The notes under the pieces are model-generated. The model saw only the letters and a program-made list of their open reading frames with translations. It was not told where the DNA came from and did no database searches. The translations under genes and the position numbers were made by a program. DNA of 64,000 nucleotides, from positions 496,001 to 560,000 of the forward strand of contig NZ_JACCKD010000001.1 in the NCBI RefSeq assembly GCF_013450155.1. The letters run 5' to 3'. Below, piece by piece: positions 9,153 to 17,533 of this stretch. This DNA comes from Haloechinothrix aidingensis. Lineage in GTDB: Bacteria > Actinomycetota > Actinomycetes > Mycobacteriales > Pseudonocardiaceae. Each line of letters starts with the position of its first letter. The stretch's first letter is position 1.

Positions 9153-9206
9153 CGAGCCGAATGACTCCTTCGGTACACCACAGGTACCCGAGGAGGCCTT
9201 CGGCTC
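9153..9206. terminator. Long imperfect hairpin between convergent genes
   Basis: Arms 9153-9176 and 9183-9206 pair over 24 positions with a few mismatches (CGAGCCGAA with TTCGGCTCG at the base, GGTAC with GTACC at the tip) and a 6-base loop. It lies four bases after the pabC stop and before a convergent gene, so a bidirectional terminator is likely. Confidence 0.6.
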
Positions 9207-9252
9207 GCGGTTGCCGGGAACGCGCGATCAATACGTCGTCGCACACCCCGGA

Positions 9253-9687
9253 TCACCGTCCGGTAGACAGGTGATGCACTGGCCGGTGGTAGTGCGGCCC
9301 ATGGAGTTGATCTTTCCAGCGGAGAGCTCTGGCGAGTTGTTCCGCGGTGAGCCCTGCTTGGCTGGCGAGTTGCTCAGGCGTGCGGGTGGGCACCGCCTGC
9401 GGGCAGTGGCGTGTCGCGCGACGAAGTTTGGCGTGCCAGAACTGCTCGTCATTCCATGTTCGGGTGCCGTAGTCCATGAGCCTGCTTGCGTGTTCGGTAC
9501 AGCAGGCGTGCGTACGGCGCCGTCCGTCGCGAGTGAAGTCCGTAGGGTCGACGTAGCTGGAATCGGCGACCACGATCTGGTGCAGGCTGGCTTCGAGTGC
9601 GGTGTGCCCGCACCATTCACAGAAGGCTTGCGGCCCGCGCGCGGCGGTCTTCATGGCGTGCTGGTACATGGTCATGGGTATGCTCAC
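9253..9687 (-). CDS. Putative zinc-binding/HTH-like protein, paralogue A
   Basis: 144 residues from GTG 9687; internal ATGs two and four codons on are alternatives. It has CEWCG near residue 23, then ACCTEHA, then WNDEQFWHAKLRRA and a C-terminal AGLTAEQLARALRW resembling a short HTH. The Cys/His spacing suggests a zinc ribbon. It is clearly related to the protein at 11585-12022, and the two flank a wax ester synthase. No known family is recognised; function unknown. Confidence 0.6.
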   Translation of the reverse strand: MSIPMTMYQHAMKTAARGPQAFCEWCGHTALEASLHQIVVADSSYVDPTDFTRDGRRRTHACCTEHASRLMDYGTRTWNDEQFWHAKLRRATRHCPQAVPTRTPEQLASQAGLTAEQLARALRWKDQLHGPHYHRPVHHLSTGR

Positions 9688-9823
9688 TGTGGGTCATAGG
9701 CGGTTCAGTGGTGTTCTGGCGTAACGGGCGAGTAGCCGAGCCGGACGCTGACCGGGCTCAGGTAGCGGCGTGGCCCGTGCGGGGGAGGGCTGTCGCAGTC
9801 GAAGCTCCATACCGGTAGCACTC

Positions 9824-10057
9824 CTAGCGCCGGGGTGGTTGCCACGGAAGCGCGGTCAGCGCCGCGGCGGCGACACCCGTGCTGATCAACGTGAGCCCGG
9901 TGATCTGACCCGCACCGAGCATTCCCAGTCTGTCGGGACCGCTGACGATGGTGACCAGTACGCCGGGGACGCCGGTCGCTACCGCTGTCACGGCCAATGC
10001 GGTGAGGACGGGCAGACGCGTGCGGCCATGACCTACTCGGGGTTGATGCACGGTCAT
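9824..10057 (-). CDS. Small two-TM membrane protein
   Basis: 77 residues with two hydrophobic segments (about residues 18-38 and 47-69) joined by a short loop. A GAAAGG lies upstream of ATG 10057. It starts 18 bp after the wax ester synthase stop and is probably its operon partner. No recognised family. Confidence 0.55.
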   Translation of the reverse strand: MTVHQPRVGHGRTRLPVLTALAVTAVATGVPGVLVTIVSGPDRLGMLGAGQITGLTLISTGVAAAALTALPWQPPRR

Positions 10058-10075
10058 GGCCGGCAACCTTTCTCG

Positions 10076-11536
10076 TTACGGCGTTGATCCGGATGAGCCC
10101 ATCTTCGTGATGGCCATCGGGTGTACCTGGCTGTTGTGTTCGGTCGCCTGTGCGCCGTTCGCGTGCAGGGACGCGGCCTCCTTGGCGATCTGTCCGCCGA
10201 GGCCGGTTACCCCGGGAAGGACCTGGGGGTCACTCAGCAGGCTGAGATGCACGGTGTCGCGGTGGATCGCCGCGGCGATCGCCAGTGCCTGCCCGGGCGC
10301 GAGGGGTGCGATGGGGTAGATCTCGTCCAGCTCGGCCTCGTCGAGCCGCAAGGTGGTACGGGGCACCGGGATGGTGCTGATCATGGTGTCGAACAGTAGG
10401 GCCGAGGCCTGCCCGAGTAGGGGCGTGGTCACGCGATGGGCGCCCGTCGGCAGCGCTTCGGCCAGCAGGGGGAATGCTCCGGGTCCGCGACCCGGCCCGC
10501 GGACCTTGTTGGCGTGCATGCTCGCCCGCACCGAGCGCAGCCGTTCGACCGGGTCCGTTTCGCGTACCGGCAGGTCACACAGGTAGCCGGAGAGCTGGTT
10601 CCCTCCGGTGCCGGTACCCCGGTGCCGGTGGCGCATGTTCACGGGGACGAATGCTCGCGGATGCCACCCGCGTGCCAGGGCCGCTGCGGCGTCGGTTTGG
10701 CGGATCCACCGGCCGATACCCCCGGCGATGCTCGATAGCACGACGTCGTTGAGCGTGCCTCCCACCCGGCGCCGTGCTTGTTGGAGGTGGTCGACAGGAA
10801 GCCGGATCAGGCTCGACCGGCGATGGGATGTACCGCCGAACAGGGTGGTGATCGGGGATTGGACGGCGCCGGGGCGCAGTGCGGACAGCGTCGCGCCGGT
10901 GATGCCGCCCAGACGGACTGCTTGTCCGGCACAACCTCCGGCGGTGCCGGCCAGCGCACCGAGTTCCCGCCGAGCCCGCTGCGGCCAGCCCAGTACCGTC
11001 CGGGCCCACGAGCCCGGCGGCGCCGTGGTGGTCTCGGCAGCCGTGCGTGGCGGCGGCACACGGTCGGTACCGTCATCGAGCAGGGCACCGGCCACGGCCC
11101 ACGTCCCCGCGGCATCGGCGAGAGCGTGGTGCAGCTTGAGAAGGACCGCGAACCGTCCATCGGCAACGCCCGCGAAGACATGTGCCTGCCAGGGCGGCCT
11201 GCCCATCGGCAACGGTTGAGTCATCGCCGCGGACACCGCGGACTCGAGCTGCTCCGGCGCACCCGGACGTGGCAACACGTGCGGGTGGATGTGCTGGTCG
11301 GGCTCGAAATGCGGATCACTCACCCACTCCCGGGACCCCGGCGGCCACCACCGCTCCCGCACCGTCGTGGCAAGCTGCGGTATCTCCGATGCACGCTCGG
11401 CGAGTAGCCGCCCGATCCGTGCCGGGTGTACGCGGCACCGCGGAGCGAACGTCAACACGGCACCCAGGTGCATGGGCCGCGTGCTTCCCTCCAGACACAG
11501 GAACGACACATCCAGCCCCCCGAGTTGCTGTGACAT
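10076..11536 (-). CDS. Wax ester synthase / diacylglycerol acyltransferase (WS/DGAT)
   Basis: Bifunctional acyltransferase that makes triacylglycerol or wax esters from acyl-CoA, membrane-associated; 486 residues. The N-terminus LGGLDVSFLCLEGSTRPMHLGAV and the active-site motif HHALADAAG near residue 135 (family HHxxxDG, here with Ala for the final Asp-Gly core, i.e. ADAAG) identify it, with the C-terminal NQLSGYLCDLPV and STIPVPRTT motifs. ATG 11536 has AAGGAG upstream. Activity is uncertain because of the active-site variation. Confidence 0.85.
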   Translation of the reverse strand: MSQQLGGLDVSFLCLEGSTRPMHLGAVLTFAPRCRVHPARIGRLLAERASEIPQLATTVRERWWPPGSREWVSDPHFEPDQHIHPHVLPRPGAPEQLESAVSAAMTQPLPMGRPPWQAHVFAGVADGRFAVLLKLHHALADAAGTWAVAGALLDDGTDRVPPPRTAAETTTAPPGSWARTVLGWPQRARRELGALAGTAGGCAGQAVRLGGITGATLSALRPGAVQSPITTLFGGTSHRRSSLIRLPVDHLQQARRRVGGTLNDVVLSSIAGGIGRWIRQTDAAAALARGWHPRAFVPVNMRHRHRGTGTGGNQLSGYLCDLPVRETDPVERLRSVRASMHANKVRGPGRGPGAFPLLAEALPTGAHRVTTPLLGQASALLFDTMISTIPVPRTTLRLDEAELDEIYPIAPLAPGQALAIAAAIHRDTVHLSLLSDPQVLPGVTGLGGQIAKEAASLHANGAQATEHNSQVHPMAITKMGSSGSTP

Positions 11537-11584
11537 CGTCGATCTCCTTCTGGCCGGTGACACGACAGGTGCGGCCGTCGGGGT

Positions 11585-12022
11585 TCAGCGCTCGCTCCGT
11601 GCACGCTGGCCGGGGATGTGGTGCGCGTTCACGGGCTCGTGATGTGCGGGCCAGCGCAACGCCCGGCTCAGTTGGTTCGGGCTGAGACCGGCCAACTGGG
11701 CGAAGCGCTCGACGGTGAGGCGTCCGCAAGGCCACAGGACAGCCGCGCGGCGTACCTTCTCGGCCCACAGTTGCTCGTCGATCCACGAGCACCGCCCCAG
11801 CTCGATCAGCTCATGGGCGTGTGCGGGAGTGCAGGCGTAAGCGAAGCGGATGCCGTCCTGGGCCGGGTCGGTGGCGTGTGCGTGACCGGAGTCGGGCACC
11901 ATCACGACGTAGAGATCGTCGTGCGGCCCGGGCGGGTAGCCACACCGTTCGCAGGAGACGGCGGTCTCCGGAGTAGTGGGCGGATCGGGGTGGAGATGGC
12001 AGGCATCATCAAAGCTCGACAC
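11585..12022 (-). CDS. Putative zinc-binding/HTH-like protein, paralogue B
   Basis: 145 residues from GTG 12022 with AGGAG nine bases upstream. Shares with paralogue A (9253-9687) a CExCG pair, an AC-x4-HA pair, W-x-DEQ-x-W-x2-K-x-RRA and a C-terminal AGLSPNQLSRALRW. It lies 48 bp upstream of the wax ester synthase on the same strand and could be a regulator or partner of that operon. Function unknown. Confidence 0.62.
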   Translation of the reverse strand: MSSFDDACHLHPDPPTTPETAVSCERCGYPPGPHDDLYVVMVPDSGHAHATDPAQDGIRFAYACTPAHAHELIELGRCSWIDEQLWAEKVRRAAVLWPCGRLTVERFAQLAGLSPNQLSRALRWPAHHEPVNAHHIPGQRARSER

Positions 12023-12346
12023 CGGAGGCTGCTCCTAGCCGCAGACGGAGTAAGGTCGCTGCCGCCGGGGTCTGGAGCGGAAGGATCGACCGTGATCACG
12101 AATATGCCCGTGGGAACCCGCTGGGGTTCCAGATCATTCCCGCCGGGCTTCCGGTCACTGCTGGCCGATCTTGTTCAAGGCTACATAGCATAGGTGCGCA
12201 GCGGCAACACGCGTCCGCGTGCTGGGCCGCGCCACCCGACTCGGGTTCGCTATCCGGGATGGACGGATCCGCAGCGAGATCCTGGACGTGGGCGACACCA
12301 GCGACAGGCCGTGATGCTCGTTCACGAGCCGGCTGCGTACGCTCGC
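12023..12346. other. 324-bp gap; possible gene remnant
   Basis: No intact gene is evident. On the plus strand a short frame around 12213-12313 reads RATRLGFAIRDGRIRSEILD before a stop and looks like the tail of a coding sequence, perhaps of an ECF-sigma/SnoaL type, with no start or body. A 33-codon GTG frame at 12091-12192 has a GGAAGG ahead of it but no recognisable product. The gap separates an inserted cassette from the conserved nitrobindin-cysA block. Confidence 0.25.
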
Positions 12347-12988
12347 TCAGCCTGCCACGCGCTGCAGGCGCGCCGAGACGTGTGGCTGCATCTCCTGGCC
12401 GGACATCGCGCGTTCCTCGACGTAGGCGAGGTCGCCGCTGCCGACGATGCCGTAGAGCCGCTTGGCGGCCGAGACGTCCTTCGCGCTGACCGTGCGAACC
12501 ACCGCGTCGGTCTCCAGCTCCCAGGATGTCTGGTTGCGGGGCGCGCCGTAGAACACCTCGACGATGCCGGTCATGTGGGCCAGTAACAGCTCGATGGAGT
12601 CGTCCGGCCGCGGGCGCCACCAGCCGACCTCGCGGGCCGCGGGACGGATCACCGCGCCGTCGGCGTCCAGCAGCCAGGAACGCGCCTCGTGGTAGAGGAA
12701 CGGCCGCCCGTCGTGCGCGATGGTGATCTGCTGGGCGAACCGCACCGGACCGTCGATGGTCGGGTAGTCCACCTCGCCCTCGCCGCGCCACACGCCGACC
12801 AGCGGGAGCAGCGCGAGGCAGGCGTCGTTGAGGTCAGCGCCCTCCCGCAGGTTCGCGGTGTCGCCGGGGACCGGCAACTCGTCGAACTCGGGGATGTTGC
12901 GCCCGCGGGTGTACTCGGCGCGGGCCGCCGCCGCTTCGACGGCCTCGTTACCGCTGCCGGGGGTCGGCGGGGTGGTGCTTTCCGTCAT
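12347..12988 (-). CDS. Nitrobindin-like heme-binding beta-barrel protein (THAP4/FABP-like)
   Basis: Ferric-heme lipocalin-like barrel that in homologues reacts with NO or peroxynitrite; 213 residues. The GxWxGxG opening ([13 protein letters not shown], about 65-77) and the proximal-ligand His near the C-terminus (MQPHVSARL) are present. Rv0813c-like position beside sseC and cysA. It is preceded by a 32-residue membrane peptide gene only 4 bp upstream, probably translated from the same message. Confidence 0.85.
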   Translation of the reverse strand: MTESTTPPTPGSGNEAVEAAAARAEYTRGRNIPEFDELPVPGDTANLREGADLNDACLALLPLVGVWRGEGEVDYPTIDGPVRFAQQITIAHDGRPFLYHEARSWLLDADGAVIRPAAREVGWWRPRPDDSIELLLAHMTGIVEVFYGAPRNQTSWELETDAVVRTVSAKDVSAAKRLYGIVGSGDLAYVEERAMSGQEMQPHVSARLQRVAG

Positions 12989-12992
12989 CTTC

Positions 12993-13091
12993 TCAGCGAT
13001 TGTCCGAGTACAGCCGGTAGACGACGTAGCCGGAGAACCACGTCGTCAACACCATTACGAGCAGCATCAGTGCGGTGAAGAAGATTTCCAC
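12993..13091 (-). CDS. 32-residue single-pass membrane peptide
   Basis: A GTG-started frame encodes a peptide beginning [19 protein letters not shown] and ending in YRLYSDNR: one hydrophobic helix (residues 3-25) with a charged tail. It is four bases upstream of the nitrobindin start on the same strand and downstream of a terminator hairpin, which suggests it is the first gene of that operon. Too short for routine gene calling. Membrane location is predicted; the role is unknown. Confidence 0.55.
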   Translation of the reverse strand: MEIFFTALMLLVMVLTTWFSGYVVYRLYSDNR

Positions 13092-13125
13092 GCCGACCAG
13101 GATAGCTGGCGCGGCCCGCCGACGA

Positions 13126-13165
13126 CGTGAGGGTGGCCCCCGACGTTGCGGAGGCCACCCTCACG
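13126..13165. terminator. Strong hairpin terminator after sseC
   Basis: CGTGAGGGTGGCC (13126-13138) and GGCCACCCTCACG (13153-13165) are perfect 13-bp arms. It lies 24 bp after the sseC stop and before the membrane-peptide/nitrobindin unit, so it likely ends the cysA operon transcript. Confidence 0.75.
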
Positions 13166-13189
13166 GATGGTGCTGTGGGCCTGCCGGTG

Positions 13190-13495
13190 TCAGCTCACGG
13201 CGACCGGGACCTCGTACAGGCCCGGCTCACCGGTGCGGATCGAGGCCTCGCCGCTGCCGCTGGCGTGCAGCGCGCGGACCGTCCACTCGCCCGACGCCGC
13301 GTAGAACCGGAAGTCCCCGTCCGCGGAGGCCTGGACCTCACCGACGAAGTCACCGTCGCCGTTGAGCAGCCGCACGTAGGCCCCGCCGAGCGGGCCGTCG
13401 TTTCCTGTGATCTTGCCGGCGAGCACGACCTGCCCCTGGGTGTCGGTGTCCGCTGGGGTGGCCGTCTGGGCCGGCGCGCCGCAACCGTCGCTCAT
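13190..13495 (-). CDS. sseC: DUF1416 protein, SseC-like, partner of thiosulfate sulfurtransferase
   Basis: 101 residues opening MSDGCGAPAQTA followed by a Greek-key/CNA-B-like beta fold (GQVVLAGKITGNDGPLGGAYVRLL). In mycobacteria this family is always encoded beside cysA2/cysA3 rhodanese genes and is assigned to sulfur metabolism. Here its ATG is 2 bp after the cysA stop, so translation is probably coupled. Biochemical role not established. Confidence 0.85.
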   Translation of the reverse strand: MSDGCGAPAQTATPADTDTQGQVVLAGKITGNDGPLGGAYVRLLNGDGDFVGEVQASADGDFRFYAASGEWTVRALHASGSGEASIRTGEPGLYEVPVAVS

Positions 13496-13497
13496 GC

Positions 13498-14334
13498 TCA
13501 CTTCTCTCCCAACTCGATCGGCACGCCGACCAGCGAGCCGTACTCGGTCCACGATCCGTCGTAGTTCTTCACATCCTGCAGCCCCATCAGCTCACGCAGC
13601 GCGAACCAGGTGTGGCTGGAGCGCTCGCCGATGCGGCAGTAGGCGATGGTGGGCTTGGAGGTGTCGATGCCGGCTTCGGCGTACAGCTCGGCGAGCTCCT
13701 CGGCCGTCTTGAACGTGCCGTCCTCGTTGGCGGTCTTGGCCCACGGCACGTTCGCCGCCGAAGGGATGTGCCCGCTGCGCTGCGAGGACTCCTGCGGAAG
13801 GTGCGCGGGCGCGTTCAACTTGCCGGTGAACTCGTCGGGCGAGCGGACGTCGATGAGGTTCTTGGTGTTGATCGCGTCGACGACCTCGTCCCGGAACGCC
13901 CGGATGGACAGGTCCTGCTCGGAGGCGACGTAGTCCGTCTTCTCCCGCGTGGGGACCTCGGTGGTGAGCTCGCGGCCGTCCAGCTCCCACTTCTTGCGGC
14001 CGCCGTCGAGCAGCTTGACCGAGTCGTGGCCGTAGAGCTTGAAGTACCAGTACGCGTAGGCCGCGAACCAGTTGTTGTTCCCCCCGTAGAGGATGACCAG
14101 GTCATCATTGCTGATGCCCTTCTCGGACAGCAGCTTCTCGAAACCTGCCTTGTCGACGAAGTCGCGCCGGACAGGGTCCTGCAGCTCGTTCTTCCAGTCG
14201 ATACGCACCGCGCCAGGGATGTGCCCGCCGTCGTAGGCGGTGGTGTCCTCGTCGACCTCGACGAAGACCACGCCCGGTGTGCTGAGGTTCTCCTCGGCCC
14301 ACGCGGTGGTGACCAGAACGTCTTCACGGCTCAT
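13498..14334 (-). CDS. cysA: Thiosulfate sulfurtransferase (rhodanese), CysA2-like
   Basis: Tandem-rhodanese enzyme of 278 residues that transfers the sulfane sulfur of thiosulfate. The inactive N-terminal rhodanese domain carries DGGHIPGAVRIDW and ILYGGNNNWFAAYAYW. The C-terminal domain carries the active cysteine near residue 233 in YCRIGERSSHTWF. Operon order is leader peptide, DUF4395, cysA, sseC, as in Rv0815c context. Likely repressed when cysteine is plentiful, given the leader at 14881. Confidence 0.93.
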   Translation of the reverse strand: MSREDVLVTTAWAEENLSTPGVVFVEVDEDTTAYDGGHIPGAVRIDWKNELQDPVRRDFVDKAGFEKLLSEKGISNDDLVILYGGNNNWFAAYAYWYFKLYGHDSVKLLDGGRKKWELDGRELTTEVPTREKTDYVASEQDLSIRAFRDEVVDAINTKNLIDVRSPDEFTGKLNAPAHLPQESSQRSGHIPSAANVPWAKTANEDGTFKTAEELAELYAEAGIDTSKPTIAYCRIGERSSHTWFALRELMGLQDVKNYDGSWTEYGSLVGVPIELGEK

Positions 14335-14394
14335 GTCAGCGGTACTCTCTTTCTCCTTCTCGTGTGCCTACTTGTCGTATCGTGCGCGGTGAGC

Positions 14395-14835
14395 TCACGC
14401 CGCGTTCTCCCCGGACCGCGCCACGAACCGGCGGACGAGCGGGTACATCTCGCAGCCGAGGCAGTAGCCGAACGCGGCATTGAGGAACGCGGCGAGCAGG
14501 GCCAGGCCCGTGGCGACGATGCCCAACGCGGTGAGCCCGGTGGCGTAGCCGATGGTGCCCACAACAGCGAACGCGAACCCGACCCCCTGTGCGAACCGCG
14601 GTGGCGCGGGGTCCTCCCGGTCGGCCGGCGGCCCGAGGCGGGGTGCGACCACCGCCCGGTACAGCGTCGAGTAGGGAGAGTAGCGCAGCCCGGCGAAAGC
14701 GCCTGCGGCGAACACCACGGCTTGCGCGGCCAGTAGCGGCCACCAACCGGTGATCAGGACGACCGCGAGGACCACGGTGGTGATCCCAGCTGCGAATCGC
14801 GGACCACGTGGGTCGATGTGTTGGGTGGGTGACAT
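14395..14835 (-). CDS. DUF4395 integral membrane protein
   Basis: 146 residues with about four TM segments and a C-terminal CLGCEMYPLVRRF motif, a CxxC pair at the membrane face typical of DUF4395. A GAGAGGG precedes ATG 14835. It lies between a thioredoxin-like gene and cysA; a role in handling sulfane sulfur or in thiol exchange with the sulfurtransferase is inferred from this neighbourhood. Confidence 0.8.
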   Translation of the reverse strand: MSPTQHIDPRGPRFAAGITTVVLAVVLITGWWPLLAAQAVVFAAGAFAGLRYSPYSTLYRAVVAPRLGPPADREDPAPPRFAQGVGFAFAVVGTIGYATGLTALGIVATGLALLAAFLNAAFGYCLGCEMYPLVRRFVARSGENAA

Positions 14836-14864
14836 GACCCTCTCCCGGCAGTGGACGGACGGGT

Positions 14865-14892
14865 GTGCTCGTGCGGCGAACTACACGAGCAC
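14865..14892 (-). promoter_or_regulatory. Hairpin overlapping the end of the leader peptide
   Basis: GTGCTCGTG (14865-14873) and CACGAGCAC (14884-14892) are perfect 9-bp arms. In the transcript the 5' arm encodes the last Val-Leu-Val codons, the TAG lies in the loop, and the Cys24 codon (14898-14896) sits just upstream. A ribosome stalled at Cys24 would mask the hairpin, as expected for attenuation. Mechanism inferred. Confidence 0.5.
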
Positions 14893-14967
14893 CAGACACA
14901 GGCTGCTGCGCACGCGACAGAAGTCGATCGCGCGCCGCTGTGTCAGCATTCGTCGCTGTGGGTGCAT
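14881..14967 (-). CDS. Cysteine-responsive leader peptide of the sulfurtransferase operon
   Basis: A 28-residue ATG-started peptide containing LTQRRAIDFCRVRSSLC. This LTxRRxxDxCRVxSxLC pattern is that of the putative leader peptides seen upstream of sulfur-assimilation operons in Streptomyces and related actinomycetes. The two cysteines (17 and 24) would sense Cys-tRNA. Its stop is 45 bp before DUF4395-cysA-sseC, and a hairpin overlaps its last codons. No typical SD is obvious. Absent from standard ORF thresholds. Confidence 0.75.
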   Translation of the reverse strand: MHPQRRMLTQRRAIDFCRVRSSLCLVLV

Positions 14968-15062
14968 GGTCACGACACCGAGCCTACCGGCTCCGTCCTG
15001 ACTCCGGGAGCGGTGTCCACACCGTGGACACCCCGGGCAGGCTGCGTGGGCACCGTCACGTC

Positions 15063-15506
15063 CTAGGTGGCAGGGGACAGGTGCGGCCGGAGAGCGTGCA
15101 CCAGCGCGCCGGTGTCCGGGACACCGGTGACACGCAGCACCTCGGTGCCGGTGGAGTCGTAGGCGACCGTCGTCGGGGTGCGCAGCACGCCGAGGGCGGA
15201 CCCGACGCCGGGCTGCTCGGTGATGTCGATCGCGGCGTGGTGCAGGTCCGGCGAGCGCTCGGCCACCGCGGACAGCCGCGCATGTGCCTGACGGCACGGG
15301 GCGCACGCGGCCGAGGAAAGCTGGACGAGCGTGATCCTGCTCTCCGGGTCGATGGCTCGCACGACAGGGGCGGGTAGGTCCGCGGCTGCCGACGACCGGG
15401 CAGAACCCGGCCGGGTTAACCGGATCGAGCCATCGCGGGCGCGCAGCACGAGGCCGATCGCGATACCGACCGCGAAGATCACCAGCGTGATCACTAGTCC
15501 GGTCAT
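15063..15506 (-). CDS. Membrane-anchored thioredoxin-like protein (ThiX-like)
   Basis: 147 residues from ATG 15506 (GGAAGG nine bases upstream); an ATG at 15524 adds six residues. One N-terminal TM (residues 3-21) is followed by a thioredoxin fold with CAPC at residues 68-71 and the cis-proline loop RTPTTVAYD. It matches Rv0816c in context. Probably an extracytoplasmic or membrane-tethered thiol-disulfide protein that serves the adjacent sulfur operon; partner inferred. Confidence 0.82.
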   Translation of the reverse strand: MTGLVITLVIFAVGIAIGLVLRARDGSIRLTRPGSARSSAAADLPAPVVRAIDPESRITLVQLSSAACAPCRQAHARLSAVAERSPDLHHAAIDITEQPGVGSALGVLRTPTTVAYDSTGTEVLRVTGVPDTGALVHALRPHLSPAT

Positions 15507-15639
15507 CGCCGCGAGGCCTTCCATGCTGACGGGTTACGGGGACGAACGGCTCGGGCACCGCTCCCGTGCCACACACGGTACCCCGTCCGCGAGCCAGGAG
15601 CCCGCTGCTGCTGCGCGGCGTCCCGGACGGTTGCTCGTC

Positions 15640-16425
15640 TCAGGCGCCCTGGCCGAACCGGACGTCGCTGGCCTCCCCCTGGACGACCAGTGCCCCGCGC
15701 CGCACGGCGACCCCGGACGGGGTGACGCCGAACGGCAGGTTTCCCGGGTCGATCGTGGTCTCGAACTGCGGCAGGAAGGCGTTTCGCACCTCGTCGGGCA
15801 CCTCCACGGTGCCGCTGTCCGTGCCGAACTCGAGTCGCCTGGGGCCGACGCGCACGGATTCCCCCGTGAGCTCGATCAGGCCGTAGGCCACGACCTCCAC
15901 GTTCCGCTCGCCCGCGATATCGGTGGTCGCGGCGAGGCGGACACCGGCGGTGGAGCCGTACGCATCCGAGCCGCTGCCGGCGTCGTCCGCGGTCTCCCCC
16001 TCGCCTGTCAGCTCGTCGGTCGCGTCGTCGATACGCAGCTCGGGCAGCTTGAGAGCACGGCCGACATCGTCCTGGGTGATCGTCACCGTGCCTTCGAGCT
16101 CGCTGATGACGATCGCGTCGGTGTCGCCGCGCAGCACGTCGGGCAGGGGAGCGTGCACGTCCCGCAGCTCGGCGGCGAGGTCCAGCTCGCGCAGGACGTC
16201 CGTGACGGGCACGCCCTCCGCGTCGATGGAGATCCGCTGGTAGGTGCCACCGACCGCCTGGGGCGTGAAGGGGAACCCGTGGATCGTCACGTCCGGGTCC
16301 TCGGACAGCTCGAACTGCTCCCTTGCCTCCTGTGCGAGCCGGTCCTCGGCGACGGCCGCGAGAGCGAGATCCGCGCCGACGAGCAGTGCGGCGAGGACGA
16401 TGACAACGACGACGGCCTTCTTCAT
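15640..16425 (-). CDS. lmeA: DUF2993 protein, LmeA-like (lipomannan elongation factor)
   Basis: Exported protein of 261 residues; mycobacterial LmeA supports mannan elongation of lipomannan/LAM in the periplasm. The signal peptide starts KKAVVVVIVLAALLVGADLALA, and the DUF2993 core follows (IHGFPFTPQAVGGTYQRISID). ATG 16425 fits the signal peptide best; a longer frame to 16494 is possible. Rv0817c-equivalent position, divergent from glnR. A Gly/Ser/Asp linker near residues 140-155 is unusual. Confidence 0.8.
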   Translation of the reverse strand: MKKAVVVVIVLAALLVGADLALAAVAEDRLAQEAREQFELSEDPDVTIHGFPFTPQAVGGTYQRISIDAEGVPVTDVLRELDLAAELRDVHAPLPDVLRGDTDAIVISELEGTVTITQDDVGRALKLPELRIDDATDELTGEGETADDAGSGSDAYGSTAGVRLAATTDIAGERNVEVVAYGLIELTGESVRVGPRRLEFGTDSGTVEVPDEVRNAFLPQFETTIDPGNLPFGVTPSGVAVRRGALVVQGEASDVRFGQGA

Positions 16426-16682
16426 CACGAGTCCCCGGAGCTGCTCGGTTGTCTGGTACCGGCGCGCGTGCCGCGCGGTTGTTGCGCCCGCCATTCAATC
16501 ATCGACCACGTCCGGGCATGCCCGGAGACACGAGTCCTGCGAGGCGCCGCACAGGTATCGCACGGCGTTGTGAGCGTGTGACATGGGCTGCATCGCCGAT
16601 GTGCCCAGCGAGATCAGCGGTTATGCTCGTCCGGCAACGGCCGTGGTGCCGTGTGCGTAGAACGCCATGAGAACAAGGCGGT

Positions 16683-17465
16683 GTGTCCATGGGTATGGAC
16701 CTGTTGGTGTTGACGTCGGAGAAGGAAGCGACGACGCTTCTCCCCTCACTCGAGTTGCTGCCGCATGACGTGCGCGTGCGGCCACCCGAGGTCACGGCGC
16801 TGCTGGACGCCGGACGGCGAGATGTCACGCTCGTCGACGCGCGTAGCGACCTCGCCTCGGCGAAGAGCCTGTGCCGGCTGCTCAAGGGCGCGAACGAGGA
16901 CGCGGCTTCCCCGGTCATGGTGATCACCAACGAGGGTGGCCTGGTGGCCGTCAACGCCGAATGGCGTATCGACGACATCGTGTTGCCCGCCGCGGGGCCC
17001 GCCGAGCTCGATGCCAGGCTCCGGCTGGCGAGCACCCGGCAGTCCGCGGGCCCGCAGGCCGAGTCGGAACTGCGCGTCGGTGACCTGGTCATCGACGAGA
17101 ACACGTACACGGCGCGGCTGCGCAAGCGCACCCTGGAGCTCACCTACAAGGAGTTCGAGCTACTCAAGTACCTCGCGCAGCACGCGGGGCGTGTGTTCAC
17201 CCGCTCGCAGCTGTTGCAGGAAGTGTGGGGGTACGACTTCTTCGGTGGCACCCGCACCGTCGATGTGCACGTGCGGCGGCTGCGCGCCAAGCTCGGCCCC
17301 GAGCACGAGCAGATGATCGGCACCGTGCGCAATGTCGGCTACAAGTTCGACAGCCACCTCAAGTCGGCGGCGAGCAGGCAGCCGGAGCAGGTGGACGATG
17401 CCGAGCAGGTGGAGGCACCCGGCCCGGTGCCTGCGACGCGCACCGGATGGTCGCGCGCCGAGTAG
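16683..17465 (+). CDS. glnR: GlnR-like OmpR-family nitrogen response regulator
   Basis: Orphan regulator of nitrogen assimilation genes (glnA, amtB, nir) in actinomycetes. 260 residues from GTG 16683 (ATG 16689 or 16695 possible). The receiver domain is atypical with Asp52 in TLVDARSDL. The C-terminal winged helix runs from about residue 130 to 225 and includes [12 protein letters not shown] and [15 protein letters not shown]. No sensor kinase gene is adjacent. lmeA-glnR-mshD order is conserved with Rv0817c-Rv0819. Confidence 0.9.
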   Translation: MSMGMDLLVLTSEKEATTLLPSLELLPHDVRVRPPEVTALLDAGRRDVTLVDARSDLASAKSLCRLLKGANEDAASPVMVITNEGGLVAVNAEWRIDDIVLPAAGPAELDARLRLASTRQSAGPQAESELRVGDLVIDENTYTARLRKRTLELTYKEFELLKYLAQHAGRVFTRSQLLQEVWGYDFFGGTRTVDVHVRRLRAKLGPEHEQMIGTVRNVGYKFDSHLKSAASRQPEQVDDAEQVEAPGPVPATRTGWSRAE

Positions 17466-17533
17466 GGCGACCGGCTCGTGTGCGGCGTCGGTGAGGGCGC
17501 GGACGCTCCGGCACGGACCAGTAGGCTGGCACG

